Source: Gaiellasilicea sp963811885
GTDB taxonomy: Bacteria; Actinomycetota; Thermoleophilia; Gaiellales; Gaiellaceae
Reading direction: 5' to 3'
Assembly (NCBI GenBank): GCA_963811885.1
Contig: CAWETB010000015.1
Location: 496,001-560,000 of the forward strand
DNA length: 64,000 nucleotides
Positions 1 to 7,652 of the stretch are shown in pieces. Both the position numbers and the translations under genes were made by a program. Position 1 is the first letter of the stretch; every line of letters starts with the position of its first letter. The notes beneath the pieces were generated by a model that saw nothing but the letters and a program-made list of their open reading frames with translations, had not been told where the DNA came from and ran no database searches.

Positions 1-472
1 CCCGCACGGTCGTGCTCATCCCGCCGACGGTGACGAGCAGTGGCACGCAGTCGCCCTTCGCTCGCAGGTGGAAGCCGCCGGAGTACGAGTTCCACAGCCC
101 GGCGGGCGAGCCGCCGCACGGCGCGAAGCGCAGCGTGCTCGTGGCCGGGCTGTTGCCCCACGAGATCGCAACTCGATCGCGCCAGCCCTCGGGGACGCTG
201 ACGCTCACCAGCGAGGTGCCGGCGCGAATGGCGATGCCGGCGTTGCGGTAGTAGCGCCAGTGCGGGTCGCGCGTCGTCGTCGAGCCGTGGTCGAGGTGAC
301 GGGCGCCGGGAACCGAGACGGCGCCGAGCAGGACGCGGAAGCCGTCCACCGCACCGGAGCGGGCGCGCAGGACGATCCGGTCGCAGCCGACGGTCGGCTC
401 GGCCGAGGGCCGGGTCCGCGCGTTCGCTCCGGCGACCAGCGCGCCCAGGAGGACGAGCGAGAGCGCGAGCAT
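1..472 (-). CDS. secreted protein, C-terminus beyond window
   Basis: An open frame runs from an ATG at 472 leftwards off the window edge (157 codons visible). The first 18 residues are a hydrophobic leader (MLALSLVLLGALVAGANA), read as a signal peptide cleaved near ANA. The mature part is rich in Gly, Ser and Trp with short beta-strand-like stretches (VSVPEGWRDRVAISWG) and two visible cysteines, which suggests an exported beta-sandwich domain. A TGA lies in frame a few codons upstream, so the start is well limited. No Shine-Dalgarno sequence precedes it. I do not recognise the family; only secretion is supported. Confidence 0.6.
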   Translation of the reverse strand, partial: MLALSLVLLGALVAGANARTRPSAEPTVGCDRIVLRARSGAVDGFRVLLGAVSVPGARHLDHGSTTTRDPHWRYYRNAGIAIRAGTSLVSVSVPEGWRDRVAISWGNSPATSTLRFAPCGGSPAGLWNSYSGGFHLRAKGDCVPLLVTVGGMSTTVR

Positions 473-640
473 GGCAAGACGGATGCCGCATCAGGCACTC
501 CATGGTGAACCTCGTTCGCTCTTTCGACAACTAGCCGACGGTGCGGGATCAGGCCCAGGTGCAGGTTCTTTGCTTGACAAGCAGGACGAGGTCTGACAGA
601 CTTCGCTGCCCCGCAGGCCAGATGCCCCTGAGAGGAGTCG

Positions 641-829
641 ATGGACGAGAAGACCCACACTCGTGAGCACACCTTTCCGGCAGTCGTGCAGCTGCTGGGC
701 GACGGGCGCTGGCACGATCGCGACGATCTCTCCGCCGTGACGACGTTCCCCAACGAGTGGCTCGAAGAGCTCGAGCGGGAAGGCTTCGCGCTGGAGCGTG
801 AGGGCGAGCGCGTGCGGCTCGTCGCCTGA
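641..829 (+). CDS. small winged-helix-like protein (62 aa)
   Basis: A 62-residue acidic protein beginning MDEKTHTREH, preceded by a good ribosome binding site (GAGAGGAG, about 5 nt before the ATG). The sequence VVQLLGDGRWHDRDDLS followed by WLEELEREGFALEREGERVRLV has the shape of a small winged-helix domain: a helix, a turn, a recognition-like helix and a beta wing. Such domains usually bind DNA or another protein. No partner is evident; the next gene starts 77 bases downstream on the same strand and could be cotranscribed. Function is inferred from pattern only. Confidence 0.6.
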   Translation: MDEKTHTREHTFPAVVQLLGDGRWHDRDDLSAVTTFPNEWLEELEREGFALEREGERVRLVA

Positions 830-906
830 ATCACCCGCTTCGGACGAGGCAGCCGAGCGTCGAGCGGCTCATCCTGAACTGACCTCTATCGAGAAGGGAG
901 CGGGCC

Positions 907-1695
907 ATGGCGGCACCGGTCGAAGTGCCAGGTCCCTTGTTGAGCGACGAGGAGCGCGAGGAGCTCCACGCGCTGATCGAAGGCGCGGACAGCGTCGAGT
1001 TGAAGCTGACCGTTCCCGAGGAGGACCAGCGTTCGACGGTTCAGGCGCTCGGCCTCGACCCGCTGCAGGCGGAGATCCGTCAGGTGTTCTTCCTCGACAC
1101 GCCGGAGCTCTCACTCGACCAGAGCGGTCTCGTCGTACGTGCCAGGCGCTCGCAGAAGAAGGGTGACGACTCGGTCGTGAAGCTGCGGCCGGTGGTGCCG
1201 TCGGAGCTGTCGCGGTCGATTCGAAAAGCGCAGTCCTTCTCGATCGAGGTCGATGCATCGCCGAGCGGCTTCGTCTGCTCCGGGTCGATGAAGGGTGTGC
1301 CGGTGACGGGCAATGTCCACCGGGCGGTGAGCGGAAAGCGACCGCTTCGCAAGCTGTTCTCGAAGGAGCAGCGGGCGCTGTTCGAGGCGCATGCCCCGGA
1401 TGGGATCGGGCTCGACGACCTCTCGATTCTCGGCCCGATCTTCGTCCTCAAGCTGAAGTACGCACCGGAAGGCTTCGGGCGGAAGATGGTCGTCGAGATG
1501 TGGCTCTATCCGGATGGGTCACGGATCCTCGAGCTCTCGACCAAGTGTCTGCCGCAGGAGGCCTTCGACGTGGCCGCCGAGACTCGCGGTTTTCTTGCGT
1601 CGAAAGGTGTGAACCTCGAGGGCGAGCAGCAGACGAAGACCCGAACCGCGCTCGAGTTCTTCGCCAAGGACCGCCAGCGCGTCGGCGCGGCCTGA
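907..1695 (+). CDS. CYTH-like domain protein
   Basis: A 262-residue protein with ribosome binding site AAGGGAG before the ATG. Residues 30-34 (VELKL) resemble the ExExK strand that opens CYTH/triphosphate-tunnel domains, though the first Glu is a Ser here. Later strands carry alternating charged residues (VVKLRPVV, FVLKLKYA, MVVEMWLYPDG) as expected for a tunnel that binds triphosphate and metal. CYTH proteins hydrolyse inorganic or organic triphosphates, or act as class IV-type cyclases. Which activity applies is not visible. A broken SixA-like phosphatase gene follows directly, and its frame continues from this one past the TGA. Confidence 0.55.
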   Translation: MAAPVEVPGPLLSDEEREELHALIEGADSVELKLTVPEEDQRSTVQALGLDPLQAEIRQVFFLDTPELSLDQSGLVVRARRSQKKGDDSVVKLRPVVPSELSRSIRKAQSFSIEVDASPSGFVCSGSMKGVPVTGNVHRAVSGKRPLRKLFSKEQRALFEAHAPDGIGLDDLSILGPIFVLKLKYAPEGFGRKMVVEMWLYPDGSRILELSTKCLPQEAFDVAAETRGFLASKGVNLEGEQQTKTRTALEFFAKDRQRVGAA

Positions 1696-1709
1696 CGCGG
1701 CCGCAGGGC

Positions 1710-2233
1710 GTGGCTGCTTCCGACGGCGGGCTGGGCGCTGTACCTCGTCCGTCACGCGTTCGCGTCACACGCGGACCCGGGCCGCTGGCCCGACGACACC
1801 GAACGTCCGCTGACCGACGAGGGCACAGCCCGCTTTCGCGAGGCAGCACGCGGCCTGCGTCGGATCGTCCCGACCGTCGACCTGGTGCTCTCGAGCGGCT
1901 ATCGCGCGCTCCTGGCAGACCGCGCAGTTGCTTCACGACGAGGCCGGCTGGCCGGCGCCCGAGGAGTGCCGCGAGCTCGAAGTCGGTCAGCCGCCGTCGG
2001 CGGCGCTCGGGGTGCTGCGGCGACAGGCGGCGCGCTCAGTCGCCCTCGTCGGGCACGAGCCTCATCTCTCCAGGCTGACGTCGCTCCTCTGCACCGGCAG
2101 CGAGGAGGCGTTGGAGATCGAGTTCAAGAAGGGCGGTGTGCTGTGGCTCTCCTTCGCAGGCCCTGTCGAGCCAGGGCGGGGCCGCCTGCGCTGGCTCGTC
2201 CCGCCGAAGGTCCTCCGCAAGCTCGACCGCTGA
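1710..2233 (+). pseudogene. SixA-like phosphohistidine phosphatase, frameshifted
   Basis: The histidine phosphatase fold is clear but split. LYLVRHA (from 1738) carries the catalytic RH motif and is in frame with the upstream CYTH gene. After SSGYR near 1900 the frame moves by one base to WQTAQLLHDEAGW, and then contains VALVGHEPHLSRL with the second catalytic His. A GTG at 1710 is the only plausible start and would need a further one-base correction to reach LYLVRHA. Two indels in about 500 bases, with both halves well conserved, suggest sequencing error or very recent decay. SixA enzymes remove phosphate from phosphohistidine in phosphotransfer proteins. Confidence 0.6.
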
Positions 2234-2369
2234 GCGGCGCCTTCACCTCAATCCCACCCGGTGTTCACAAGCGCGCAACCCACTCAGGCCCTCGAGTCTG
2301 AAAGCGTAGGTGCGAAGCGCTTTGACGGCGTGAAGCGCACGGGCTCGCCTTGACCCGCCGAGCCCGAAC

Positions 2370-2409
2370 GGAGCGGCGGCCGGCCAAGCCCGAAGCCCGC
2401 CGCCGCTCC
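2370..2409. terminator. hairpin between convergent genes
   Basis: A perfect 11-bp stem (GGAGCGGCGGC, paired with 2399-2409) with an 18-nt loop lies between the converging phosphatase and VOC genes. No U-tract follows on either strand, as is common in GC-rich actinobacteria. It may terminate both genes. Confidence 0.5.
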
Positions 2410-2434
2410 CCCTCCAGACGAGCCGGCGGCTGCC

Positions 2435-2854
2435 TCAGCTCTCCTCGGGGGTGTGGCAGACCGCCTCGAGCTTGATCCCATGAGGATCGAGCCAGTAGGT
2501 CGCAAAGCAGTCGGGCCCGTACTGGGGGAACTCGCTGGGCTCGTCGAGGATGGTGGCGTCGCGTGCACGAGCCCACTCGTGTGCTTCTCGAACGACCGCG
2601 CGGCTCTCCACCAGGAATGCGAGGTGATGCAGACCCGTCTGGTGGCGTGAGTAGGTCGCCGGCTCCTCTGCTTGGTAGAAGAAGAGCTGCGCGCCCTGAC
2701 CGCCGTCAGGCCCGTAGTTGAGCGGCCCTCCAGGGCCGGTGTCGAACCACTCGCGGAGGCCGAGGACGGACATGAGCTCGTCGTAGTACTGCTTGGCTGC
2801 GCCGAGATCCGGAACGCCAATGCCGATGTGGTCGATGAATCCGGTCCGAGGCAC
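2435..2854 (-). CDS. VOC (glyoxalase/dioxygenase fold) family protein
   Basis: A 139-residue protein starting MPRTGFIDHIGIGVPDLGAA, the typical first strand-helix of the vicinal-oxygen-chelate fold with a metal-ligand His in DHIGIGV. A second candidate ligand is in GLHHLAFLV in the middle, and a late Glu is in IKLEAVCH. One subunit carries two beta-alpha-beta-beta-beta modules, which normally pair to form a metal site used by glyoxalases, extradiol dioxygenases or fosfomycin-resistance enzymes. The substrate cannot be told. It is transcribed towards the hairpin at 2370 and is divergent from the cupin gene at 2946. Confidence 0.8.
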   Translation of the reverse strand: MPRTGFIDHIGIGVPDLGAAKQYYDELMSVLGLREWFDTGPGGPLNYGPDGGQGAQLFFYQAEEPATYSRHQTGLHHLAFLVESRAVVREAHEWARARDATILDEPSEFPQYGPDCFATYWLDPHGIKLEAVCHTPEES

Positions 2855-2945
2855 GTCATCTCCCTCGTCATGGGAATCGATCCCTGCTGCCGTAACCAGC
2901 GGAGATCGTGCCAGGGCTTAGACTTCTCGGGCGCAGGTCGGATGC

Positions 2946-3419
2946 GTGTATCGAATGAAGACGTTCAACCTCAACAGCGACGAGTGGGACGGGACGAGGG
3001 ATCGCGAGGGCTGGCGCGTCAAGGGCGCCCTTGTGGGCCAACGCATCGGCGGCGAGCTGATCGGCGCGACCATGTCCGAGGTCGAGCCTGGCGACAGGCT
3101 CTGGCCCTACCACGCGCACCACCTGAACGAGGAATGGGTGCTCGTGCTCCGCGGCGAGCCGACGCTGCGCACGCCGGAGGGTGAGCAGGTGTTGAAGGAG
3201 GGTGACGTCGCCTGCTTTCCGCGGGGCAAGGACGGTGCGCATCAGATCATCAACCGAACAGACTCGCCTGTTCGCGTACTCATGCTCTCCTCGATGATCG
3301 GCGGCGAGATCATCGAGTACCTCGACACCGGAAAGCTCCTCGTCAAGGGCGTCGACGACGAAGACATCATGTTCGCGAGGCCCGGGCCTGCCGTCGAGTA
3401 CTGGGAAGGCGAGGACTAG
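2946..3419 (+). CDS. cupin-domain protein
   Basis: A 157-residue single-domain cupin. Motif 1 is visible as PYHAHHLNEEWVLVLRGEP (metal ligands HxH...E) and motif 2 as GDVACFPRGKDGAHQIINR (the fourth ligand His). The long C-terminal tail (EYLDTGKLLVKGVDDEDIMF) resembles cupins annotated as sugar- or auxin-binding-like proteins of unknown role. The GTG at 2946 is preceded by a weak AGG; an ATG at 2955 in the same frame is an alternative. TAGACT at 2918-2923 could be its -10 element. Function beyond metal-dependent small-molecule binding is not supported. Confidence 0.8.
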   Translation: MYRMKTFNLNSDEWDGTRDREGWRVKGALVGQRIGGELIGATMSEVEPGDRLWPYHAHHLNEEWVLVLRGEPTLRTPEGEQVLKEGDVACFPRGKDGAHQIINRTDSPVRVLMLSSMIGGEIIEYLDTGKLLVKGVDDEDIMFARPGPAVEYWEGED

Positions 3420-3549
3420 CTCCGGGCGAGCGCTCGATCGACCGGGCGGCGGAGACCTCTGGCCCGCTGCGGCGAACGATGACTTGTGCGCTTCTGCTGA
3501 GTCTCTCTGAGGGACGCACCACGCCTACACCGCGAGCGAAGGAGCACCC

Positions 3550-4245
3550 ATGAGGTTTCTGCTCACGTCCGCCGGCATCACCAACAAGACCATCGACAAC
3601 GCACTGGTCGACCTCCTGGGTAAACCGATTGGCGAATCGAGCGCCCTCTGTATTCCCACCGGGCTGCAGCCCTTCCCCGGCGGACGTTCACACATCTACC
3701 GGTTCATCAGCGGATCAGCCCCCAGCCCCATGTGCGAATTGGGTTGGAAGTCGTTGGGAGTGCTGGAGCTGACCGCTCTGCCCAGCATCAAGGAAGAGCA
3801 TTGGATTCCTGAGGTCCAGGAGGCTGACGCTCTGCTGGTCTGGGGCGGCAGTCCCTTGTATCTGTGCTACTGGATGCGGCAGTCCGGACTGGCCGACCTC
3901 TTGCCGTCGCTGCGCCACGAGACGGTCTACGTCGGCACGAGCGGCGGGGCCATGGTCGCGACTCCCGACTTCGGAGGAGAGACCTACGACGACAGCGAGC
4001 CGCTCACGAGCAGCGATAGAGCGCTGGGGCTGGTTGATTTCTCGTTGTTTCCGCACCTGGAGCGCGAGGACATGCCGGACACTTCCCTGGCCAACATCGA
4101 ACGATGGGCCGCCGGGATACCGGTGCCGGCGTACGCGATCGACGATCAGACCGCCGTCAAAGTGACCGATGGCGCCGTCGAGGTCGTCTCCGAGGGGCAC
4201 TGGAAGCTGTTCTCGCCCAGCCCGGAAGCAAGCCAATCGGACTAG
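3550..4245 (+). CDS. peptidase S51 (dipeptidase E-like) family protein
   Basis: A 231-residue protein with a strong ribosome binding site (GAAGGAG) before the ATG. VYVGTSGGAMV places a nucleophile Ser at residue 131 in the GxSxG elbow of S51 peptidases, and FSLFPHLE (His169) fits the partner His. VWGGSPLYLCYWM matches the conserved GG strand before the catalytic loop. Family members include alpha-aspartyl dipeptidase PepE and cyanophycinase; the length is typical for PepE-type proteins. It is cytosolic (no leader). It has its own ribosome binding site and is followed by a gene with its own promoter-like hexamer, so it is probably a single-gene unit. Confidence 0.8.
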   Translation: MRFLLTSAGITNKTIDNALVDLLGKPIGESSALCIPTGLQPFPGGRSHIYRFISGSAPSPMCELGWKSLGVLELTALPSIKEEHWIPEVQEADALLVWGGSPLYLCYWMRQSGLADLLPSLRHETVYVGTSGGAMVATPDFGGETYDDSEPLTSSDRALGLVDFSLFPHLEREDMPDTSLANIERWAAGIPVPAYAIDDQTAVKVTDGAVEVVSEGHWKLFSPSPEASQSD

Positions 4246-4256
4246 GGACACGCGCC

Positions 4257-4262
4257 TAGAAT
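4257..4262 (+). promoter_or_regulatory. -10 element TAGAAT for the DUF1801 gene
   Basis: TAGAAT ends exactly 7 nt before the GTG at 4270 and no ribosome binding site lies between, so the transcript would start at or next to the start codon. Confidence 0.55.
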
Positions 4263-4269
4263 CCGCCCG

Positions 4270-4617
4270 GTGGCCACCGGTGACGTCGATGCGTACCTGA
4301 GCGGGCTGGAGGAGCCGAAGCGCGGAACACTTCAGACGCTTCGCCGCACGATCCTCGAGATCGTGCCCGAGGCTGAACAGGTCATCTCCTACCGTGTGCC
4401 TGCCTTCCGGGTGAGCGGTAGGACCGTCGCAGGCTTTGCCGCATTTCGCGACCACCTGAGTTATCTGCCGTTCAGCGGCTCGGTCCTGTCGCAGCTGGCC
4501 GATGAGCTCGAGGGTTACACGATGACGAAGAGCGCCCTTCACTTCGCGGTCGACCAGCCGCTTCCAGAGACGCTCGTGAGAAAGCTGATCGCCGTGCGGC
4601 TCGCCGAAGACCGGTGA
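4270..4617 (+). CDS. DUF1801 (YdhG/frataxin-like) protein
   Basis: A 115-residue protein with the family pattern VDAYLSGLEEPKRGTLQTLR near the N-terminus, EQVISYRVPAFRV in the middle and LHFAVDQPLPETLVRKLI at the end. DUF1801 proteins adopt a small alpha/beta fold. Bacillus members have been described as iron-chaperone-like, but most have no tested role. The GTG start is chosen because the family consensus begins just after it and a -10 hexamer lies 7 nt upstream. It stands alone between differently promoted neighbours. Confidence 0.8.
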   Translation: MATGDVDAYLSGLEEPKRGTLQTLRRTILEIVPEAEQVISYRVPAFRVSGRTVAGFAAFRDHLSYLPFSGSVLSQLADELEGYTMTKSALHFAVDQPLPETLVRKLIAVRLAEDR

Positions 4618-4683
4618 CGTCCGCGCCGGCCGCGCGGCGGGTGGCGTAGTCGTGAGCGCGACTGCACGTCCCGCGCGGTGCCA

Positions 4684-4689
4684 TAGGAT
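4684..4689 (+). promoter_or_regulatory. -10 element TAGGAT for the second cupin gene
   Basis: TAGGAT is followed by 7 nt and then the GTG at 4697. This favours 4697 over the in-frame start at 4652, which would place the hexamer inside the gene. Confidence 0.55.
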
Positions 4690-4696
4690 TTGCGCC

Positions 4697-5101
4697 GTGC
4701 CGTTCACGATCAGGAACCTGAAGGAGGATCTGGAGGACGTCGGGTCCAGGTTCGACGGCGCACCGGATCTGGAGTTCCGCCTGGCGACCGAGGCGCTCGA
4801 ACTCGAGAAATCCGGCCTGAGCTACCAGCGCGTCCCGCCCGGCTATCGCTTTCCGTACGGCCACACGCACAAGACGCAGGAGGAGGTGTACGTGGTCGTG
4901 CGCGGGAGCGGGCGGATGAAGGTCGACGACGAGATCCTCGAGCTCAAGGAGTGGGACGCGGTGCGCGTCCCGCCCGGTACGTGGCGAGGCTACGAGGCCG
5001 GGCCGGAGGGCCTCGAGATCCTCGTCATCGGCGCGCCCAGTCTCGGCGAGGCCCGGCGCGAAGACGTCGATGGCCGGCGCGACTGGTGGTCTGGCGACTA
5101 A
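4697..5101 (+). CDS. cupin-domain protein
   Basis: A 134-residue cupin beginning MPFTIRNLKEDLEDVGSRF. Metal-binding motif 1 is YGHTHKTQEEVYVVVRGSG (HxH, Glu) and motif 2 is EWDAVRVPPGTWRGYEAG, where the usual fourth His is replaced by Trp-Arg, so the metal site may be incomplete. The short N-terminal helix that names residues of a partner (LKEDLED) is seen in small actinobacterial cupins of unknown role. It is unrelated in detail to the cupin at 2946. Confidence 0.75.
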   Translation: MPFTIRNLKEDLEDVGSRFDGAPDLEFRLATEALELEKSGLSYQRVPPGYRFPYGHTHKTQEEVYVVVRGSGRMKVDDEILELKEWDAVRVPPGTWRGYEAGPEGLEILVIGAPSLGEARREDVDGRRDWWSGD

Positions 5102-5301
5102 CGCTGCCAGGTAGAGCCATTGCAGCCTCCTGATCGGGCGTGGGCCAGCGGTGACGCAGTGGGCGCAGAAGAGGGCTGCAGCTTCGAGCCGGCGTTCTGT
5201 CCGCAGTCAGCCGTCGCTGCTGAATACATCGTCTGGCCGTAGTCGGATAACTCATTGAACGTCAAGAAGCGGCTGCGGCAGTGCTACCGTGCGCAGCGTC
5301 G

Positions 5302-5376
5302 CGGGGCGTGGCGCAGCCTGGTTAGCGCGCTAGTCTGGGGGACTAGAGGTCCCGAGTTCGAATCTCGGCGCCCCGA
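5302..5376 (+). tRNA. tRNA-Pro (anticodon GGG)
   Basis: A full cloverleaf can be drawn: acceptor stem CGGGGCG (5302-5308) with CGCCCCG (5369-5375), D stem GCGC/GCGC with loop AGCCTGGTTA, anticodon stem CTAGT/ACTAG with loop CTGGGGG (anticodon GGG), T stem CCGAG/CTCGG with loop TTCGAAT. The discriminator base is A5376 and CCA is not encoded. Confidence 0.95.
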
Positions 5377-5387
5377 TCAAGTGAAAG

Positions 5388-5408
5388 CCCTGCTAACGCG
5401 GGGTTTTC
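5388..5408 (+). terminator. intrinsic terminator of tRNA-Pro
   Basis: CCCTGC, loop TAAC, GCGGGG, then TTTTC: a 6-bp stem with one G-U pair and a short T-run, 12 nt after the tRNA. Confidence 0.7.
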
Positions 5409-5851
5409 GACTCTTGGGGTCGGCGTAGTTTGGGCCACGAGTGGGCCAAACGGCTCGGCGGCGACCGGAACTGACCTGCTGGCTCAGGCGAGAGGGACGC
5501 TGGCCCAGGCGAGTACGCGCTCTAGATCTCGACAGCTAGCGACCTCGCTGTGTCCTCGTCGTAGGACCTCGAACGGGACTCCGGTGGCATTCGGTGCGAG
5601 CTCCATGAGGCGCACGCGAGCAGGCCTCGGAATGCACGACCCCCGTTGCCGAGGTCTGCACCTGTCCGACGAAGCGCGCTTGTCGGGGGTGAGGATCGAG
5701 CGCGCCGCAGAGACCCCCATCCCAGCGCCCGATCCTCGAAAGTGTCCCCCAGAGCGCCGCACTAAGCGTCGCGTCAGCACCTTCTATGCCACGAGAGGGA
5801 TTGCTTGAAACGGTCAGTCGAGCTCTTCGCGTTGCTGCCACTCGAGCGGGC
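5409..5851. other. 443 bp without a convincing gene
   Basis: No frame here has plausible protein composition. The only structure seen is an imperfect inverted repeat around 5426-5452 (GTTTGG near the start, CCAAAC at the end) just after the tRNA terminator. No integrase gene or duplicated tRNA 3' end was found. Confidence 0.5.
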
Positions 5852-5857
5852 TACAGT
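5852..5857 (+). promoter_or_regulatory. -10 element TACAGT for the 76-aa membrane protein gene
   Basis: TACAGT ends 8 nt before the ATG at 5866; no ribosome binding site is present. Confidence 0.45.
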
Positions 5858-5865
5858 TGCAGGCG

Positions 5866-6096
5866 ATGCTTCGTGCTCCGCGCCGGGTGATCGAGGCGGT
5901 CAAGATACTCGCCCGCGACGGTCGCATCCCGAAGCCGCTGCGTGGACTCGTCGCGTTCGGAGTGCTGCCCATCCCAGGTCCCGTCGATGAGGTCGTGCTG
6001 CTCATCGTCGGCCCGATTCTCTGGGCGTTCTATCGCGACCGGTTCCGCGAGGCATGGAGCCAAGCCGCCGACGTGGGTCGCGCCGACGGGTCGTAA
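5866..6096 (+). CDS. small membrane-associated protein (76 aa)
   Basis: A 76-residue protein. Residues 5-30 are basic and amphipathic (RRVIEAVKILARDGRIPKPLR) and are followed by GVLPIPGPVDEVVLLIVGPIL, a hydrophobic stretch broken by an IPGPVDE motif, then the charged FYRDRFREAW. The IPGP(V/I)DE pattern recurs in short actinobacterial inner-membrane proteins of unknown role. A start at the TTG 5857 is possible, but the -10 element at 5852 makes the ATG more likely. It stands alone between two regions without genes. Confidence 0.6.
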   Translation: MLRAPRRVIEAVKILARDGRIPKPLRGLVAFGVLPIPGPVDEVVLLIVGPILWAFYRDRFREAWSQAADVGRADGS

Positions 6097-6922
6097 ACGG
6101 ACTGCGATGATCGTAGTCATGAGGCTCAGGGGTCGAGCCGCGTCCGTTGCCTCGCTCGTGCTCGTTTCATGACCACGCCGCGTAGCTCGGCGAGCCCTTC
6201 GGGCGGATCCGCGAGCGCGGCGAGGATGTTCGCGCGTGGCCGCGGTCGACCGCGTCCGGCACCAGGTGCCACAGTTCCTTGCAGCGCAGGGAGCGCCGTC
6301 CCGTAGTTCGCGGGCTCAGACGGCAGCGGCCCCCGGCCGTCAAGCTCGGCCAGGCTCCTCTTCGAGCGGGGTCGATCCAAGTTGCTATTGCAACGTGACA
6401 CCGCACGCGCTATGAACACGAAACGTGGCAAGGCGACGCAGGCGCGGAAAGCTGGTGGGGGCCAGGTTCCGCGCCTGTCGCATCTCAGCGTTCTTTTCGT
6501 TGGCCCTCTTTCGTAGCGCGGCCTGTCCGCAGCGACCTCTGTCGACTCAGCACAAGGGAGTGAGACCGTTTCGCAGCAACGAGCCTGGCGGCCAGGCTCG
6601 CTTTCCGGGAGGAGAGAGGAACTGCGGTGAAACACGCAAGCAGCTTCGGTTCAGCACCCTGCTGTGTTCGTTGCGACAGCGGCGACCGTACCGGCAGCGG
6701 CAGCGATGGGCGAACTGACGACTACTGCCGGCCGCGCTCGCTGTTCTGCTCGGTAGCTGAACAGGTCTCTTGACTGGTGCGGGGCGGAGGGATGTTCCGC
6801 CCGCTCTCCGGTCGCGGCAGCGCTTTCAGCCTGCCGCCGTTTAGGCCGACGCGGGCAGACTTGAGCCGGCGGCACACGCGGGGAAGAGATGGTGAGGCAT
6901 CCGCTCGACATCCGAGCCGAGC
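6097..6922. other. 826 bp of probable non-coding or decayed sequence
   Basis: No intact gene is convincing. On the minus strand at about 6400-6167 two frames each carry a protein-like piece (CKELWHLVPDAVDRGHA in one, NILAALADPPEGLAELRGV in the other) that would join after a one-base shift. This is the best hint of a decayed gene, of unknown family. The rest has mixed composition without codon bias. Confidence 0.45.
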
Positions 6923-7526
6923 TCAAGCACCGGCGCCCTGCACAGCGTATCGCCGCATCGTCACCCCATTCGCGAAGTCCGCCGTGTCGAGAAGGTCGCA
7001 CAGCAGTGGTTCGGAGAGGTCATCGAATAACGGGCGTCCCGCGCCCAACACGGCGGGGTGCACGTACAGCAGCAGCTCGTCGAGCAGCCCCGCCTGCAGC
7101 AGTGCCGTGGCGAGCGTGGCGCCGCCGACACCGATGGCGCCGTCGGTGTCGGCTCGTATCTCGGCAAGCTGTTCGATCGCATTGTCTCCGCCAACGACGC
7201 GAGTGTTGTGGCCGGCGCTCGTTCTCGTGCGCGAGACGAGCACCTTGGGCGCCGCGGTCCAGATGCGCCCGAACTCCTGCAGGAAACCGGGCAGCGAGTC
7301 GTCGGTTGCCGCAGCCGGCCAGGCCGACTCCATCATCTCGTAGACGACGCGCCCCTCGACCATCAACGCCAGGCCACGTGCCTGCTGGTTGAAGTGCTCG
7401 TGCAGCTGCTGGTCGATCCGAACTCCAGCCCGGCGCTGCTTCCAACCCATCGGCGCCGTGCTCGCCCGCCGCGCGCTCGATGTAGCCGTCGATCGACACG
7501 TTCATCCAATACACAGTTCGTCCCAT
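6923..7526 (-). pseudogene. RibD C-terminal/dihydrofolate reductase-like protein, one frameshift
   Basis: The start MGRTVYWMNVSIDGYIERA (ATG 7526) is the canonical N-terminus of the RibD-C/DHFR-like family. The frame shifts by one base around 7440-7455, after which VRIDQQLHEHFNQQ, VVYEMMESAWP, GDNAIEQLAEIRADTDGAIGVGGATLA and ELLLYVHPAVLGAGRPLF are in one frame to the stop at 6923. The motifs match NADPH-dependent reductases acting on pteridine- or pyrimidine-like substrates, many of unknown substrate. The restored length (about 200 residues) is normal, so the break is probably an indel error. Confidence 0.75.
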
Positions 7527-7533
7527 GGTCATC

Positions 7534-7539
7534 AACCTA
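7534..7539 (-). promoter_or_regulatory. -10 element TAGGTT for the DHFR-like gene
   Basis: On the minus strand TAGGTT is followed by 7 nt and then the ATG at 7526, which fixes that ATG over the two upstream in-frame starts. Confidence 0.5.
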
Positions 7540-7652
7540 GCGTGGGCCTCTCGCGAACGCGGGTTGAAAGAGCATTGGCCCTAACCGGGCGTGCGCGTAG
7601 CCGCCGCGAACCCGAGTTCTTCACTTGCAGGAACAGGGGTTGAGCGGCAACC

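Noticed and set aside
5377..5460. Attachment site next to tRNA-Pro
   Set aside because: No repeat of the tRNA 3' end and no integrase gene was found; the inverted repeat near 5426 is imperfect.
6126..6635. Minus-strand ORF of 169 codons as a real gene
   Set aside because: Only the last third looks protein-like, and a second frame carries another protein-like piece; at best a decayed fragment of unknown family.
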